From NCBI GenBank assembly GCA_907163345.1, contig CAJQUN010000055.1, forward strand, positions 2,604,001-2,668,000: 64,000 bases of DNA. The letters run 5' to 3'. This stretch comes from Haberlea rhodopensis (lineage: Eukaryota; Streptophyta; Magnoliopsida; Lamiales; Gesneriaceae). A program made the translations under genes and the position numbers. Positions 35,818 to 45,538 of this stretch are shown here, in pieces. The notes below the pieces were generated by a model, which saw nothing but the letters and a program-made list of their open reading frames with translations, was not told the origin of the DNA and ran no database searches. Numbering within the stretch: the stretch's first letter is position 1; each line of letters begins with the position of its first letter.

Positions 35818-35925
35818 TCGTTCATTTCTGCGGATTAACTCACTTTACTGCAATTTGCTTCCGAGTTAGCATCAAACGTCCGACCCACTTTTCTTTCCTA
35901 CTTATTCTCTTTCCGTTCCTCTAGT

Positions 35926-38026
35926 ATGTCTTCTTCTGACGATTGCTTGAAAACTATAGACATGTTCGAGGAGGAGGGTACCCTGAGTCCCTCTCCTCGA
36001 CATTCTTCTTCCTCTGATAGTGAGGAGACTTCCAGCTCGTCGCCAGCCCACGATGCTCGTAGAGAAGAGCTTCAGGCTGCGACAGAGCAGGATCTGATAA
36101 AAGCCCGCGTTCCCTGGTTTGAGATTTTTGAATCAGGGATTAAATCACAACGGCACCTATCCAATATCCAAACTAAATGGAGGATTTCCGAGGGGACATC
36201 TATTATTGTTCCCCCTCCCGGATCTCGCCCCCACCTGCCTCCCGAGGGTTATTTTCCCTTCTACATAGACCAACTCCGAGGGGGACTTCGTTTTCCTATT
36301 CCCTCTTTTTTTGTAGATGTTGCCTCCTAATTTGCCATTTCTTTTAGTCAGTTATTCCCCAACAGTTATCGATTGTTGGCGGGTTTCTACATAGTCTTAT
36401 CCTTTTTTGGTTTTTCTCCGACTCCCGAACTTTTTCATTGTTTCTTTCAATTAAATCGAAAGGAGATCGGGCTCTTTTACTTTTCCTCTCGGACAGGGAT
36501 GGGTTTTCTGAAAAACAACCATCTTCCATAAAAAACTGGAAAAGATTTTTCTTCTTTGCTCGCCCACTCCAACCCTGGGATTGCCCCATGGAGTGGAAAG
36601 AAAACTTACCGAATGGCAAGTCGATCAAGGGGCTACTTGAGGGAGAAACATATCTATCGGGTCGTCGTAAGCTTGGCGATCTGTGTTTTAACCTTGGGGA
36701 GCTGATTGACGACGGACTGCTGCATTTGTTCCAGCTTAGTCCTAAGGGTGTTTCCCTAAAAATGCCCCTCGGTGAGTTTTTACCGAGCATACAGCTTTGT
36801 TTGCCTACTTTGTTTTGATATGCTTGAATAATTGCTATGATGCCTCTTTCTTGCATAAACAAAGATGCTGAAGGCCAAGATTGCTGCTAACTTGAAGAAA
36901 ATTGACGTTCAAGAGAAGGCTGCTAAACCGACAACTGAAACAATTCCCCCTCCCTCTGTTACACCTGTTCCTACTGAAGAAATGATTGAAATACCCAAGG
37001 GAGAAGCCTTGATTCCTCGGTCACTGAAGAGGGCGGCCTCTGAGAGCCAAGGTCCTTCCTCAAAACCTCCTCCTGCCAAGAAGACTTCCTCTCCTCGAAT
37101 CATCCTTACCCGCCGAGCTAGTCCACTACCTCCAACTCGAGCTGTTTCTCAACCTGCTCCCGGTGGTTCTAGCTCTTCTCGGCCAACCTCCCGATACCAT
37201 ATACCCGATTGGATTTATCCCGCCAACGTCCCCATTCTGAGGAAACCGGACCCCAATATTTCTCATTCCATCATTTGCAATTGGGCCAATTCTCCCGACC
37301 GTAAATACCTCGGAGGATTGGCCTTCAGCAACCTAATAAATGATTTATCCACTTCCATCACTCAGGTAACTTACATCAACTTTCATCTGATAAACTCTTT
37401 ATCTTCGGCATATTAATTTCCTTTTTTCTTTTGCAGACCAATCTGATGGCCGGCGAGATTATGACTCGCTTCCAATCTATGAGATCCTCAGATGGGGAGA
37501 ATCAGAAACACCTTAAGCAACTAGAGGGCATCGGCGAAGAGATGAAGAACTCCATAAAGTTACTGGAGGAGCGATACTCTGCCGCTGTTGCTGCTCGGGA
37601 TAGGGCAGTGGAGGCTCTCGAATAAGCGCACAAGAAATTTTTTGACCTTGAGGAAGCTAACACCACTTTATCCGGGCAGTATAGGTCCGTGACTGAAGAG
37701 AATAAATCTCTCTTAGAGCAACTTTCACAGGAGAAGTTATTACCGGCTGAAGAGAATAAATCCCTTTCGGAACAGCTTGACCAGGAGAAATTATCTCGGG
37801 CTGCTCAGATCGAAGAATCCTGGCTCATCAAGAAAGAAGAGTTTATTAAGTCTTAAGAGTATGTCGATATTTTAGGCGAACGCGCTGCCAAGTTTCTTAA
37901 CTATGCTTTGAAGCGTCTGTTCGTCAATTTAAAGCCGCTGGCTATCCTCCTAAAGGAACTTCAACAGACTTTGTAAATGTTGATGATGCCCTGAATACTG
38001 TTCCCGATGAGTTCTTCAAGTTGTAG
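35926..38026 (+). pseudogene. Antisense ORF of the Tat element, multi-exon and broken
   Basis: Lies between integrase and the 3' LTR but is coded on the opposite strand to gag-pol. The N-terminal part is Ser/Glu-rich and then reads PEGYFPFYIDQLRGGLRFP, LFPNSYRLLAGFY, and SSIKNWKRFFFF in another frame. These match the plant transposon-associated domain annotated as putative gypsy-type transposon (PF04195-like). Plausible GT/AG introns are 36772-36864 and 37366-37436. A Pro/Ser-rich linker (from 36865) and a Glu/Lys-rich coiled coil (from 37437, QYRSVTEENKSLLEQL) follow, ending at 38026 (VPDEFFKL). A stop at 36328, a frameshift near 36500 and stops at 37623 and about 37854 disable this copy. 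Antisense extra ORFs are known from Tat elements; their role is unknown. Confidence 0.75.
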
Positions 38027-38241
38027 ATTAAGGGACGTACCCCTCTTGTTTTAACTTTTAAATTATTGTAACCTTTTGGGAATAACATTCTGATTTTCCT
38101 TGTCTTTTTACGATCTTGTACAAGTTAGTCTCTCCACCAGGAAATACTTAAGCAAATAAAGCTCAATCTATCTCCAAAGCTAACAGTTATCACGAGCAAA
38201 TAAAGCTCGGTTGGAAAATATCCCGAAATAATGAATATGAC

Positions 38242-38305
38242 CAAGCTCAGGGAAAAGATATCCCGAGATAATGAATATAACCGAGCTCAGGGAAAAGATA
38301 TCCCG
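38242..38305. repeat. ~40-bp repeat pair
   Basis: AGCTCAGGGAAAAGATATCC at 38244 and again at 38284, bordering the 191-bp array. Confidence 0.7.
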
Positions 38306-38344
38306 AGCAGATAAAATACGGTCGGGTTTGAGGGAAAACATCCC

Positions 38345-39180
38345 AAGCATAATAACATGTGATTTTTAAGTTTAAACGTTGACCGAACATCCCGATCCAA
38401 CGAGTAAAACGAACGTTGCTCGCTACCCCGAGCATAATAACTTAGTCCCATTTTAGGTTCAAATACAGACCAAACATCCTGATCATGTATTTAACCCGCC
38501 AACAATGGACTATAATAAAATAAGCTCGCTACCCCGAGCACAATAACATGGTATTTTTAAGTTTAAACGTTGACCAAACATCCCGATCCAACGAGTAAAA
38601 CGAACGTTGCTCGCTACCCCGAGCATAATCACTTAGTCCCATTTTATGTTCAAATATAGACCAAACATCCCGATCTTGTATTTAACCCGCCAACAATGGA
38701 CTATAATAAAATAAGCTTGCTACCCCGAGCACAATAACATGGTATTTTTAAGTTTAAACGTTGACCAAACATCCCGATCCAACGAGTAAAACGAACGTTG
38801 CTCGCTACCCCGAGCATAATCACTTAGTCCCATTTTAGGTTCAAATACTGACAAAACATCCCCATCCTGTATTTAACCCGCCAACAATGGACTATAATAA
38901 AATAAGCTTGCTACCCCGAGCACAATAACATGGTATTTTTAAGTTTAAACGTTGACCAAACATCCCGATCCAACGAGTAAAACGAACGTTGCTCGCTACC
39001 CCGAGCATAATCACTTAGTCCCATTTTAGGTTCAAATACAGACCAAACATCCCGATCCTGTATTTAACCCGCCAACAATGGACTATAATAAAATAAGCTT
39101 GCTACCCCGAGCACAATAACATGGTATTTTTAGGTTTAAACGTTGACCAAACATCCCGATCCAACGAGTAAACCAAACAT
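38345..39180. repeat. 191-bp tandem array in the Tat 3' region
   Basis: TTTAAACGTTGACC recurs at 38371, 38562, 38753, 38944 and 39135, exactly 191 bp apart each time. Each unit has two related halves, of about 85 and 106 bp, which share CCCCGAGCA and GACCAAACATCCCGATC. The array therefore grew from an older dimer. Copies are nearly identical. Tandem arrays in this part of Tat elements are a known source of satellite DNA. Confidence 0.93.
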
Positions 39181-39246
39181 TGCTTAATAAAAGGAAATTT
39201 ATTTAATTAAGAAATACATATGAGAACAGCAATGATAACTGAAATA

Positions 39247-40945
39247 TTACACAAAATACTTTCTTAAATTATGAATGTTCCAAGGTCTCACCAGTTCTCG
39301 ACCTTCATGATCTTCCATCCTATAGGCTCCCCTTCCGACCACTCCTTTTATTTTATAGGGGCTTCCCACTTGGGTGCTAACTTCTTTACTTCCCCAGCAG
39401 GATTGATTCTTCGCAGCACTAGATCTCCCACCTGAAAAGCCCTCGGACGAACTGTCCGATTGTAAGCATTAGTCACCCTTATTTTATATAATTCCATTTT
39501 AGCCAGGGCTTTTTCTCTCAACTCTGTAATCCCATCTAACTCCAACTTTCTTTTTTCTTCGTTCTGATCGGGATTATAGCTTTGCACCCGAAGAGATTCT
39601 ACTCCAATTTTCACTGGAATGAGGGCCTCGGATCCATATACTAAACCGTAAGGTGTCTCTCCTGTAGATATCCGAGGAGTCGTTCTATAAGCCCATAAGA
39701 CACCGGGTAATTCATTTACCCACTCCCCTCGAGCTCCGTCTAGTCTTGTTTTGATCCCGTGCAATAAAATCCGATTAATCACTTCTGCTTGTCCATTTGC
39801 TTGAGGATAGGCTACTGAAGTAAAGACTTGTTTAATTTTCATATCTTTACACCACTCTTGGATTCTTCCTCCTTGAAACTGTCTTACATTATCTGAAATT
39901 ATTCTTCGAGGTATTCCGAACCGACATACTATGTTTCTCCATAAAAATCTGATGACTTCTTCATCAGTTATTTTAGCCAATGGTTCTGCTTCTACCCATT
40001 TAGTGAAGTATTCAACAGCTACTAAAAGAAATTTTCTCTGCCCTGTAGCGGGAGGAAATGGTCCAACAATATCTATTCCCCACTGGTCAAAAGGACAAGA
40101 AATGATGCTGCTATTAAGGACTTCCGCAGGTACATGGGATAAATTTGCATGTCTTTGGCAATTGATGCACTTTTTCACAACTTCTTCGGCGTCTTCCTTC
40201 ATCGTCGGCCAATAGTATCCAGCTCGAAGGGATTTCTGATACAGCATGTTAGTCCCCAAATGATTTCCGCAACATCCTTCATGAATTTCCTTTAATAAAT
40301 GTTCTCCTTCTTGCCTTGAGGCACACTGTAAAAAAGGAATTGAAAATCCTTTCTTGAACAGCTTGTCTTCTATCAGCACAAATCGGTTCCCCATTCTCTT
40401 GACTCTAGCAGCTTCTTTTGGATCAGGAGGCATAATCTTTGTCTTCAAAAATTTAATAACATGCTCTCGCCAATCGGATATAATACATGGCTCCAGATTC
40501 ATGATGCTATTGGTGGATATATGGGAGATCAAAAGCTCTTGTACGAGCACATTCTTGTTCTTCCATTCGTGTACGGAACTAGCCAATTTTGCTAATTCAT
40601 CGGCACACGTGTTCTCCTCCCTTGGTATTTGCGTTAATTCCACCTCTTGAAATTGGGCCATCATTGCCTGCACATTTTCCACATACCTTCTAAGCTTTTC
40701 TTCTTTCACCTTATACACCCCATTCACTTGATGAACAACCAGCATTGAATCCATAAAAGCTTCCTCCTAGCTCCCGCGTCCAATGCTATTCGGAAGCCTG
40801 AAATGATAGCTTCAAATTCAGCTTCATTGTTTGAGGAAGGAAACCCAAACTGGACGGCAACTCTAATTTCTTCCCCTTCGGGACTAATGAGTATTACCCC
40901 TGCTCCACTTCCCAATCGGGTAGACGACCCATCTACAGACAAATT
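39247..40945 (-). pseudogene. Tat pol: second RNase H and integrase
   Basis: Reading on the minus strand, the extra RNase H has DGSSTRLGSGAG, NNEAEFEAII and, after a frame change near 40750, DSMLVVHQVNG and CADELAKLA. These supply its acidic residues. Integrase follows with the HHCC zinc finger (HEGCCGNHLG... CINCQRH) and the DDE core: WGIDIVGPFPP, IISDN and ANGQAEVINR. The usual Gly after SDN is Val. A C-terminal domain (RAFQVGDLVLRR) is followed by a frameshift near 39365, and the last residues (RPWNIHNLRKYFV) end at 39247. Integrase would insert the cDNA; the breaks make this copy inactive. Confidence 0.85.
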
Positions 40946-40980
40946 CCACTCTTTTTCCTCCGGAGTATGAGTTACTTCTA

Positions 40981-42400
40981 CTAAAAATCTGACAGGGCTT
41001 GAGCTTTGATTGTAGTTCGGGGTTGATAAGTAATATCAAACTCACTCAGCTCAGTGGCCCATTTTACCATCCTCCCTGATATCTCGGCTTTGGATAAAAG
41101 TCTACCCAAAGGAGTATTTGTTATTACCATGATAGGATGAGAGAGGAAATATGGCCGAAGTCTTCTCGCTGTAGTGACTAGAGCTAATGCCAACTTCTCA
41201 ATTTCGGGATATCGTTGCTCAGCTCCTTGCAGGGCTCGGCTGACATAATATATGGGCTGTTGTTGTCCAAACCTTTCTCTGATTAACACGGAGCTGATTA
41301 CTTCTTCGGCCACCGATAATTAGATGAGAAGTGTTTCTCTAGGCTCAGGCTTATTCATCAAAGGTAACTTGAGCCAAATAATCTTTCAACTCCTTGAAGG
41401 CCTTTTGGCATTGGTCACTCCATTCGAACTTAACTCCCTGTCTTAATGCTTTGAAGAAAGGCAAGCTCCGATCAGCTGATCAGGATATAAATCGACTCAG
41501 TGCAGCTATTCTTCCTGCCAACCTTTGTACCTCATTTAGTGTCCTTGGAGGGTTCATTTCTTGTATGGCCCGGATTTTCTCCGGGTTGGCTTCAACACCT
41601 CTTTCTGTGACCATGTATCCCAGAAACTTGCCACTACGAATCCCAAAAGTGCATTTTGCGGGATTTAATTTCACGCCAAACTTCTTTAAGGTGCTGATGA
41701 CCTCTTCCATATCCTTGACCAAGTCCTCAGCTTTTCGGCTCTTAATCAAGACATCATCCACATATACTTCCACATTCCGACCAACTTGTTCTTTGAACAT
41801 TTTGTCCATTAACCTTTGATAAGTAGCTCCAGCATTTTTCAATCCGAAAGGCATTACCACATAACAAAAGGTTCCTCCTGCTGTGACAAAACTCACTTTT
41901 GATTGATCTTCTTGTGCCAAAGGGATTTGATGATATCCTTGGTAAGCATCCATAAGACATAATAATTCATGTCCGACAATAGAATCTACGAGCTGATCGA
42001 TCCTGGGTAGTGGATAACAATCTTTGGGACATGCTTTATTCACATCCCTAAATCCACACACATTCTCCATTTATCTCCAGCTTTAGGCACCAAAACTACA
42101 TTCGAGAGCCATGTAGGGAAACCGATCTCGCGAATATGGCCTGCCTTTAACAACTCTTCTACCTGTTTGGCAAATGACAACGTCCTTTTCTGGCCCAAAA
42201 TGCCTCCTCTTTTGCTTTATTTCCCGAACATTAGGGTCTACATTGAGGCGGTGTTCAGCAATCTTAGGTTTTACTCCAACTAAATCGGATGTACTCCATG
42301 CAAATACATCCACATGCTGATTTAAACAATCAACCACCTTTTTTCGTAATTCCGGATCAAGTTGGGATCCCACTCCAGTAATTCTAGTAGGGTGTCCCAT
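40981..42400 (-). pseudogene. Tat pol: reverse transcriptase and first RNase H
   Basis: Order on the minus strand: a pre-RT segment (ELRKKVVDCLNQHVDVFAW), then after a frame change RT with FRDVNKACPKDCYPLPRID, GYHQIPL and the catalytic YVDDVLIKS, then LGYMVTERG. The first RNase H follows (PIYYVSRALQGAEQRYPEIE and a later segment LSEFDITYQPR). Frameshifts near 42080, 41480 and 41320 break the polyprotein. RT would copy the RNA to DNA in the cytoplasmic particle. Confidence 0.85.
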
Positions 42401-42440
42401 CTCGATGTTGAGGAACTCTTCTTCGGGGGTTACTCGTTCC

Positions 42441-44501
42441 TCATCGCCCCGCTTCCTCTTCCCACTCCCCCCCCCCCCCCCCCCCCCCCCGTTCTCTTCC
42501 CTCTTTATTCTGTTCTCTTTCTTGCCTTAACTCTTGCACATAACATTTCCGTGATGAGCTTTGATCACCTCTTACTTGCCCCACTTCTTCTCCCACTGGA
42601 AATTTCATAGTTAGATGATAGGTGGAGGCAACGGCTTCGAAGGCGGCTAAGGCTGGCCTTCCCAATATTCATTATAAGAAGATGGTGCATCCACAATGAG
42701 GAAATTTATCATCTTCGTTTTGATCCTTGATTCTTCACCAAGTGTAACTGGTAGAGACACCTGCCCTATCGGATTTACGACCTCCCCTGCAAATCCGTGC
42801 AAAGATGTATTCACCTTCAGTATAGGTAAGCTCCCCAAGTCCATTTGGTTTAACGTACTAAGAAAAAGTACGTCTGCTGAGCTTCCCGTATCCACGAAAA
42901 TCCTCTGCACATTATAGTTAGCCACTGTAGCAGAGATAACCAGCGCATCATCATGAGGAAAATGGATCCCTTGTAGATCTGTGGGCCCAAAAGATATGGA
43001 CGGACCTTCATGTACATGATTGGGGTCAATAGATAGTACTTGAAGCTTCCGAGCATAACTCTTTCTTGCTCTGTTCGAATCTCCACCCGACATTCCTCCG
43101 GATATCATGTGTATAGTTCCCCGATTAGGGACATTGTTCAAGGTTTCTTCTTCTCCTTCTACTCTTTCTCCCCGAACTGACCAAGGGACTGGTTGAGGCG
43201 CTCCTCTTTCGGGATTTATGCTATTTTTAGGAATGAAATTATTGTCTTTGAACTCCAAGTTAAGTCCCCGCATTCCATCAGAATCATTAGATCTTCCACC
43301 CCGAAAACCTCCTCCTCGAGGTGCTTTTCCTCGGAAGGACCCACCTCGGAACGTTCCTCCTCGGAAAGGTCCTCCTCTATGAGGTCCACCCCGACCTCTT
43401 TTCGGCATACTTTGATTCATGGCCACTTCTAGATGAGGTCTCATCGGGAGATACTGGTCAAAACTTCTTTTGATTGGCTCCACTGGCTTATTCTTTCTGT
43501 TCGCTTCTTCCCCCATTTTACCATCTCTTCTTTGCTTCATCCTTTGGGCCTCTTCCAGATTAATGTATTTGGAAGCTCTTCCCAACAGCTCATCATAATC
43601 AGAGGGTGGCTTTTTCGCCAAAGATCGGAATAAGTCCCCCTCTCTTAATCCCTGGGTGAATGCGCTGATGAGTATTTCAGAGGTGACCTGTGGAATGTCA
43701 AGACATACATGACTGAATCTTTTTTAAAAAATCTCGAAGAGATTCCTTCTCCACTTGCTTAATCCCGAACAGACTAAGAGATGTTCTCTTGCAACTCCGA
43801 CTGCTTGCAAACTGATGTAAAAATAGAGAACTAAACTTCGGGAAGGAATCTATGATTCCTGCTGGCAACTGATTAAACCATGATTGCGCCGCACCAGATA
43901 ATGTAGTCAGGAAAACCCGACATTTTACTCCATCCGTAAGTTGATGAAGAAGCGAAGCGTTTTCAAATCGAGACAAATATTCTTCAGGATCCGTACCACC
44001 ATCGTAATTTCCCACATTTAGAGCCCTGAAGTTTGGGGGCAAAGGATCACCAACCACATGGGACGCAAATGGAGTGCTCCTCTGCGGGGGATACAGACGT
44101 CCCTCCATCTTATTACGCATCTGTTGCATCTCATTCTTCAGCTCTTCCATTTGACGATTTAAAGTTTTATCAGCTTTATCATCCAAATGACTAGGAATAT
44201 CTTTAACTTCCTCAGGCTCTTTTTCTGATTCCTGCATGGAGGCCAGATCTTCCTCTTCTTCTTCCTGCATGGTTTCTTGTTTCTGGGGAGGGGCCCTAAA
44301 TTTCCTCATGATCTCTTCGACAGTTCTAGTTATCATTTCTGTCAAATGCTCCATGGGCATTCCCTCAGCAGGAAATGTCCTAGGAATATTTTGAGATGAT
44401 CCCGCGTCTTCTGGCCCTTCTCTGGGTTCTGCGAACGAGTATGGGTGAGAATTGGATCCATTTCCCCTGGAAGCTTGCCCCCTACCTCTACCTCTAGCCA
44501 T
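42441..44501 (-). pseudogene. Tat gag and protease
   Basis: The Gag start (MARGRGRGQASRG, ATG at 44501) is followed by a Glu-rich and coiled-coil part and the conserved core (NYDGGTDPEEYLSRFENASLL, CRVFLTTLSGAAQSWFNQLP). After a frameshift near 43690 the frame reads LLGRASKYINLEEAQRMKQR. Instead of a Cys/His zinc knuckle there is a run of about eight RGG/RGGxFRGG repeats near 43300-43410. The aspartic protease has VDTGSSADVLF, and its second half (RPALAAFEAVASTYHL) lies in another frame ending at 42441, next to a 24-base C/G run. Broken copy. Confidence 0.82.
42467..42490. repeat. 24-base C homopolymer
   Basis: Uninterrupted C on the plus strand (G on the coding strand) between protease and reverse transcriptase. 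It may be a real expansion or an assembly problem. Confidence 0.8.
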
Positions 44502-44564
44502 CTTGCCTTTTGATTTATCGTTTGTTACAAAATTCTTCCTACTTCAACGTATTTGCCCTAAATT

Positions 44565-44582
44565 TCCCACGGACGGCGCCAA
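44565..44582 (-). other. Primer-binding site of the Tat element
   Basis: TTGGCGCCGTCCGTGGGA on the minus strand, immediately after the 5' LTR. It is the form usual for Tat-group elements. Confidence 0.75.
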
Positions 44583-45220
44583 TGATGTGATTCGAGATTT
44601 TTGAATATAAGGTAGAATAAAGTGTTAATGAAAAATAACGATAAACACACCAATATTTTTTACGTGGAAAACCCTCAAATTGAGAGAAAAACCACGGGAC
44701 CTAGTCCAGTATAAAACTTCACTATAAACGCTGATGATTTACAGGACTCTTTTGACACAAATAACAATCGCTCAATGACTTGTACGAATATTTTAGAAAA
44801 TAACTAAAAGACCGAACATACATAAATTTTTCTATCCTCAGAGTCCTTTTTGCCCAGAAAAATCCAACCCCTTCGTTAAGACCTTCAACTCTTATTTATA
44901 GGAGTTATTCTGGAGTTACTTGGCGGGAAAGTATTGAATATGCCTCCCTTGATCGTGGCTGAGATATGACAAACGTGTCCGAGAAATCCGCCCCAATAAT
45001 GCACGCTCAATCCCTGCCGGTTAATTAGTTTTAATTATGACCGGATTTTCCGCTATAATTTAACCAAAACCCGAGGAAGGTAAAGGATGCTCGGTAATAC
45101 GCTGCTCGGCATTTTATCTTCGGTAACCATCTCTTCGGTTTAACTTCTGTTCGGAGGTTTTTGAGTTTGTATCTTCATAAATGGATTTTACCCGAGAAAA
45201 TCAATATGTCATATGACATC

Positions 45221-45221
<1 letters not shown>
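44583..45221 (-). repeat. 5' LTR of the Tat element
   Basis: 639 bp, nearly identical to 34951-35585. It is followed by TATAT and a TA microsatellite, which was probably the insertion target. Confidence 0.9.
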
Positions 45222-45261
<40 letters not shown>

Positions 45262-45538
45262 CAGACGTGTTTCAGCCATATCGTATTCTGAAAATTTTGA
45301 GAATCTATTTCTTTATTTCAGTATACGTGCATCCTAGTATAATAGTCGTCAAAATGAAAACTATTTGTTTCCCTTCCAAATGATGAACATTAACACAAAT
45401 TACAAACTACATATTAAACACAAGAGGTTTGGACTATATACTTCAGCCCCAACCCCCAACACAATTATGATTATTAGTAATACTAATTACCATATTTAAC
45501 CACCATTACATAGGATAATTATTGAAGCTCATATAATC

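Larger units (their letters stand above)
34951..45221 (-). mobile_element. Tat-lineage Ty3-gypsy retrotransposon, 10.3 kb
   Basis: Two LTRs (34951-35585 and 44583-45221) with ends TGATGTGATT...GACATCA, and a perfect TATAT duplication at both flanks. On the minus strand the order is LTR, primer-binding site TTGGCGCCGTCCGTGGGA, gag, protease, reverse transcriptase, RNase H, a second RNase H, integrase, tandem array, antisense gene, purine tract, LTR. The double RNase H and the long 3' region mark the Tat group. By eye the LTRs differ at about nine sites and one short indel in roughly 637 bp, so the insertion is fairly young. Frameshifts have nevertheless disabled pol. Confidence 0.92.

Noticed and set aside
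36344..36862. 172-codon minus-strand frame in the Tat element
   Set aside because: Antisense shadow of the PF04195-like reading on the plus strand, which has recognisable motifs while this one has none.
38345..39180. CRISPR-like array
   Set aside because: The 191-bp units are contiguous tandem copies without unique spacers, and the genome is a plant nucleus.
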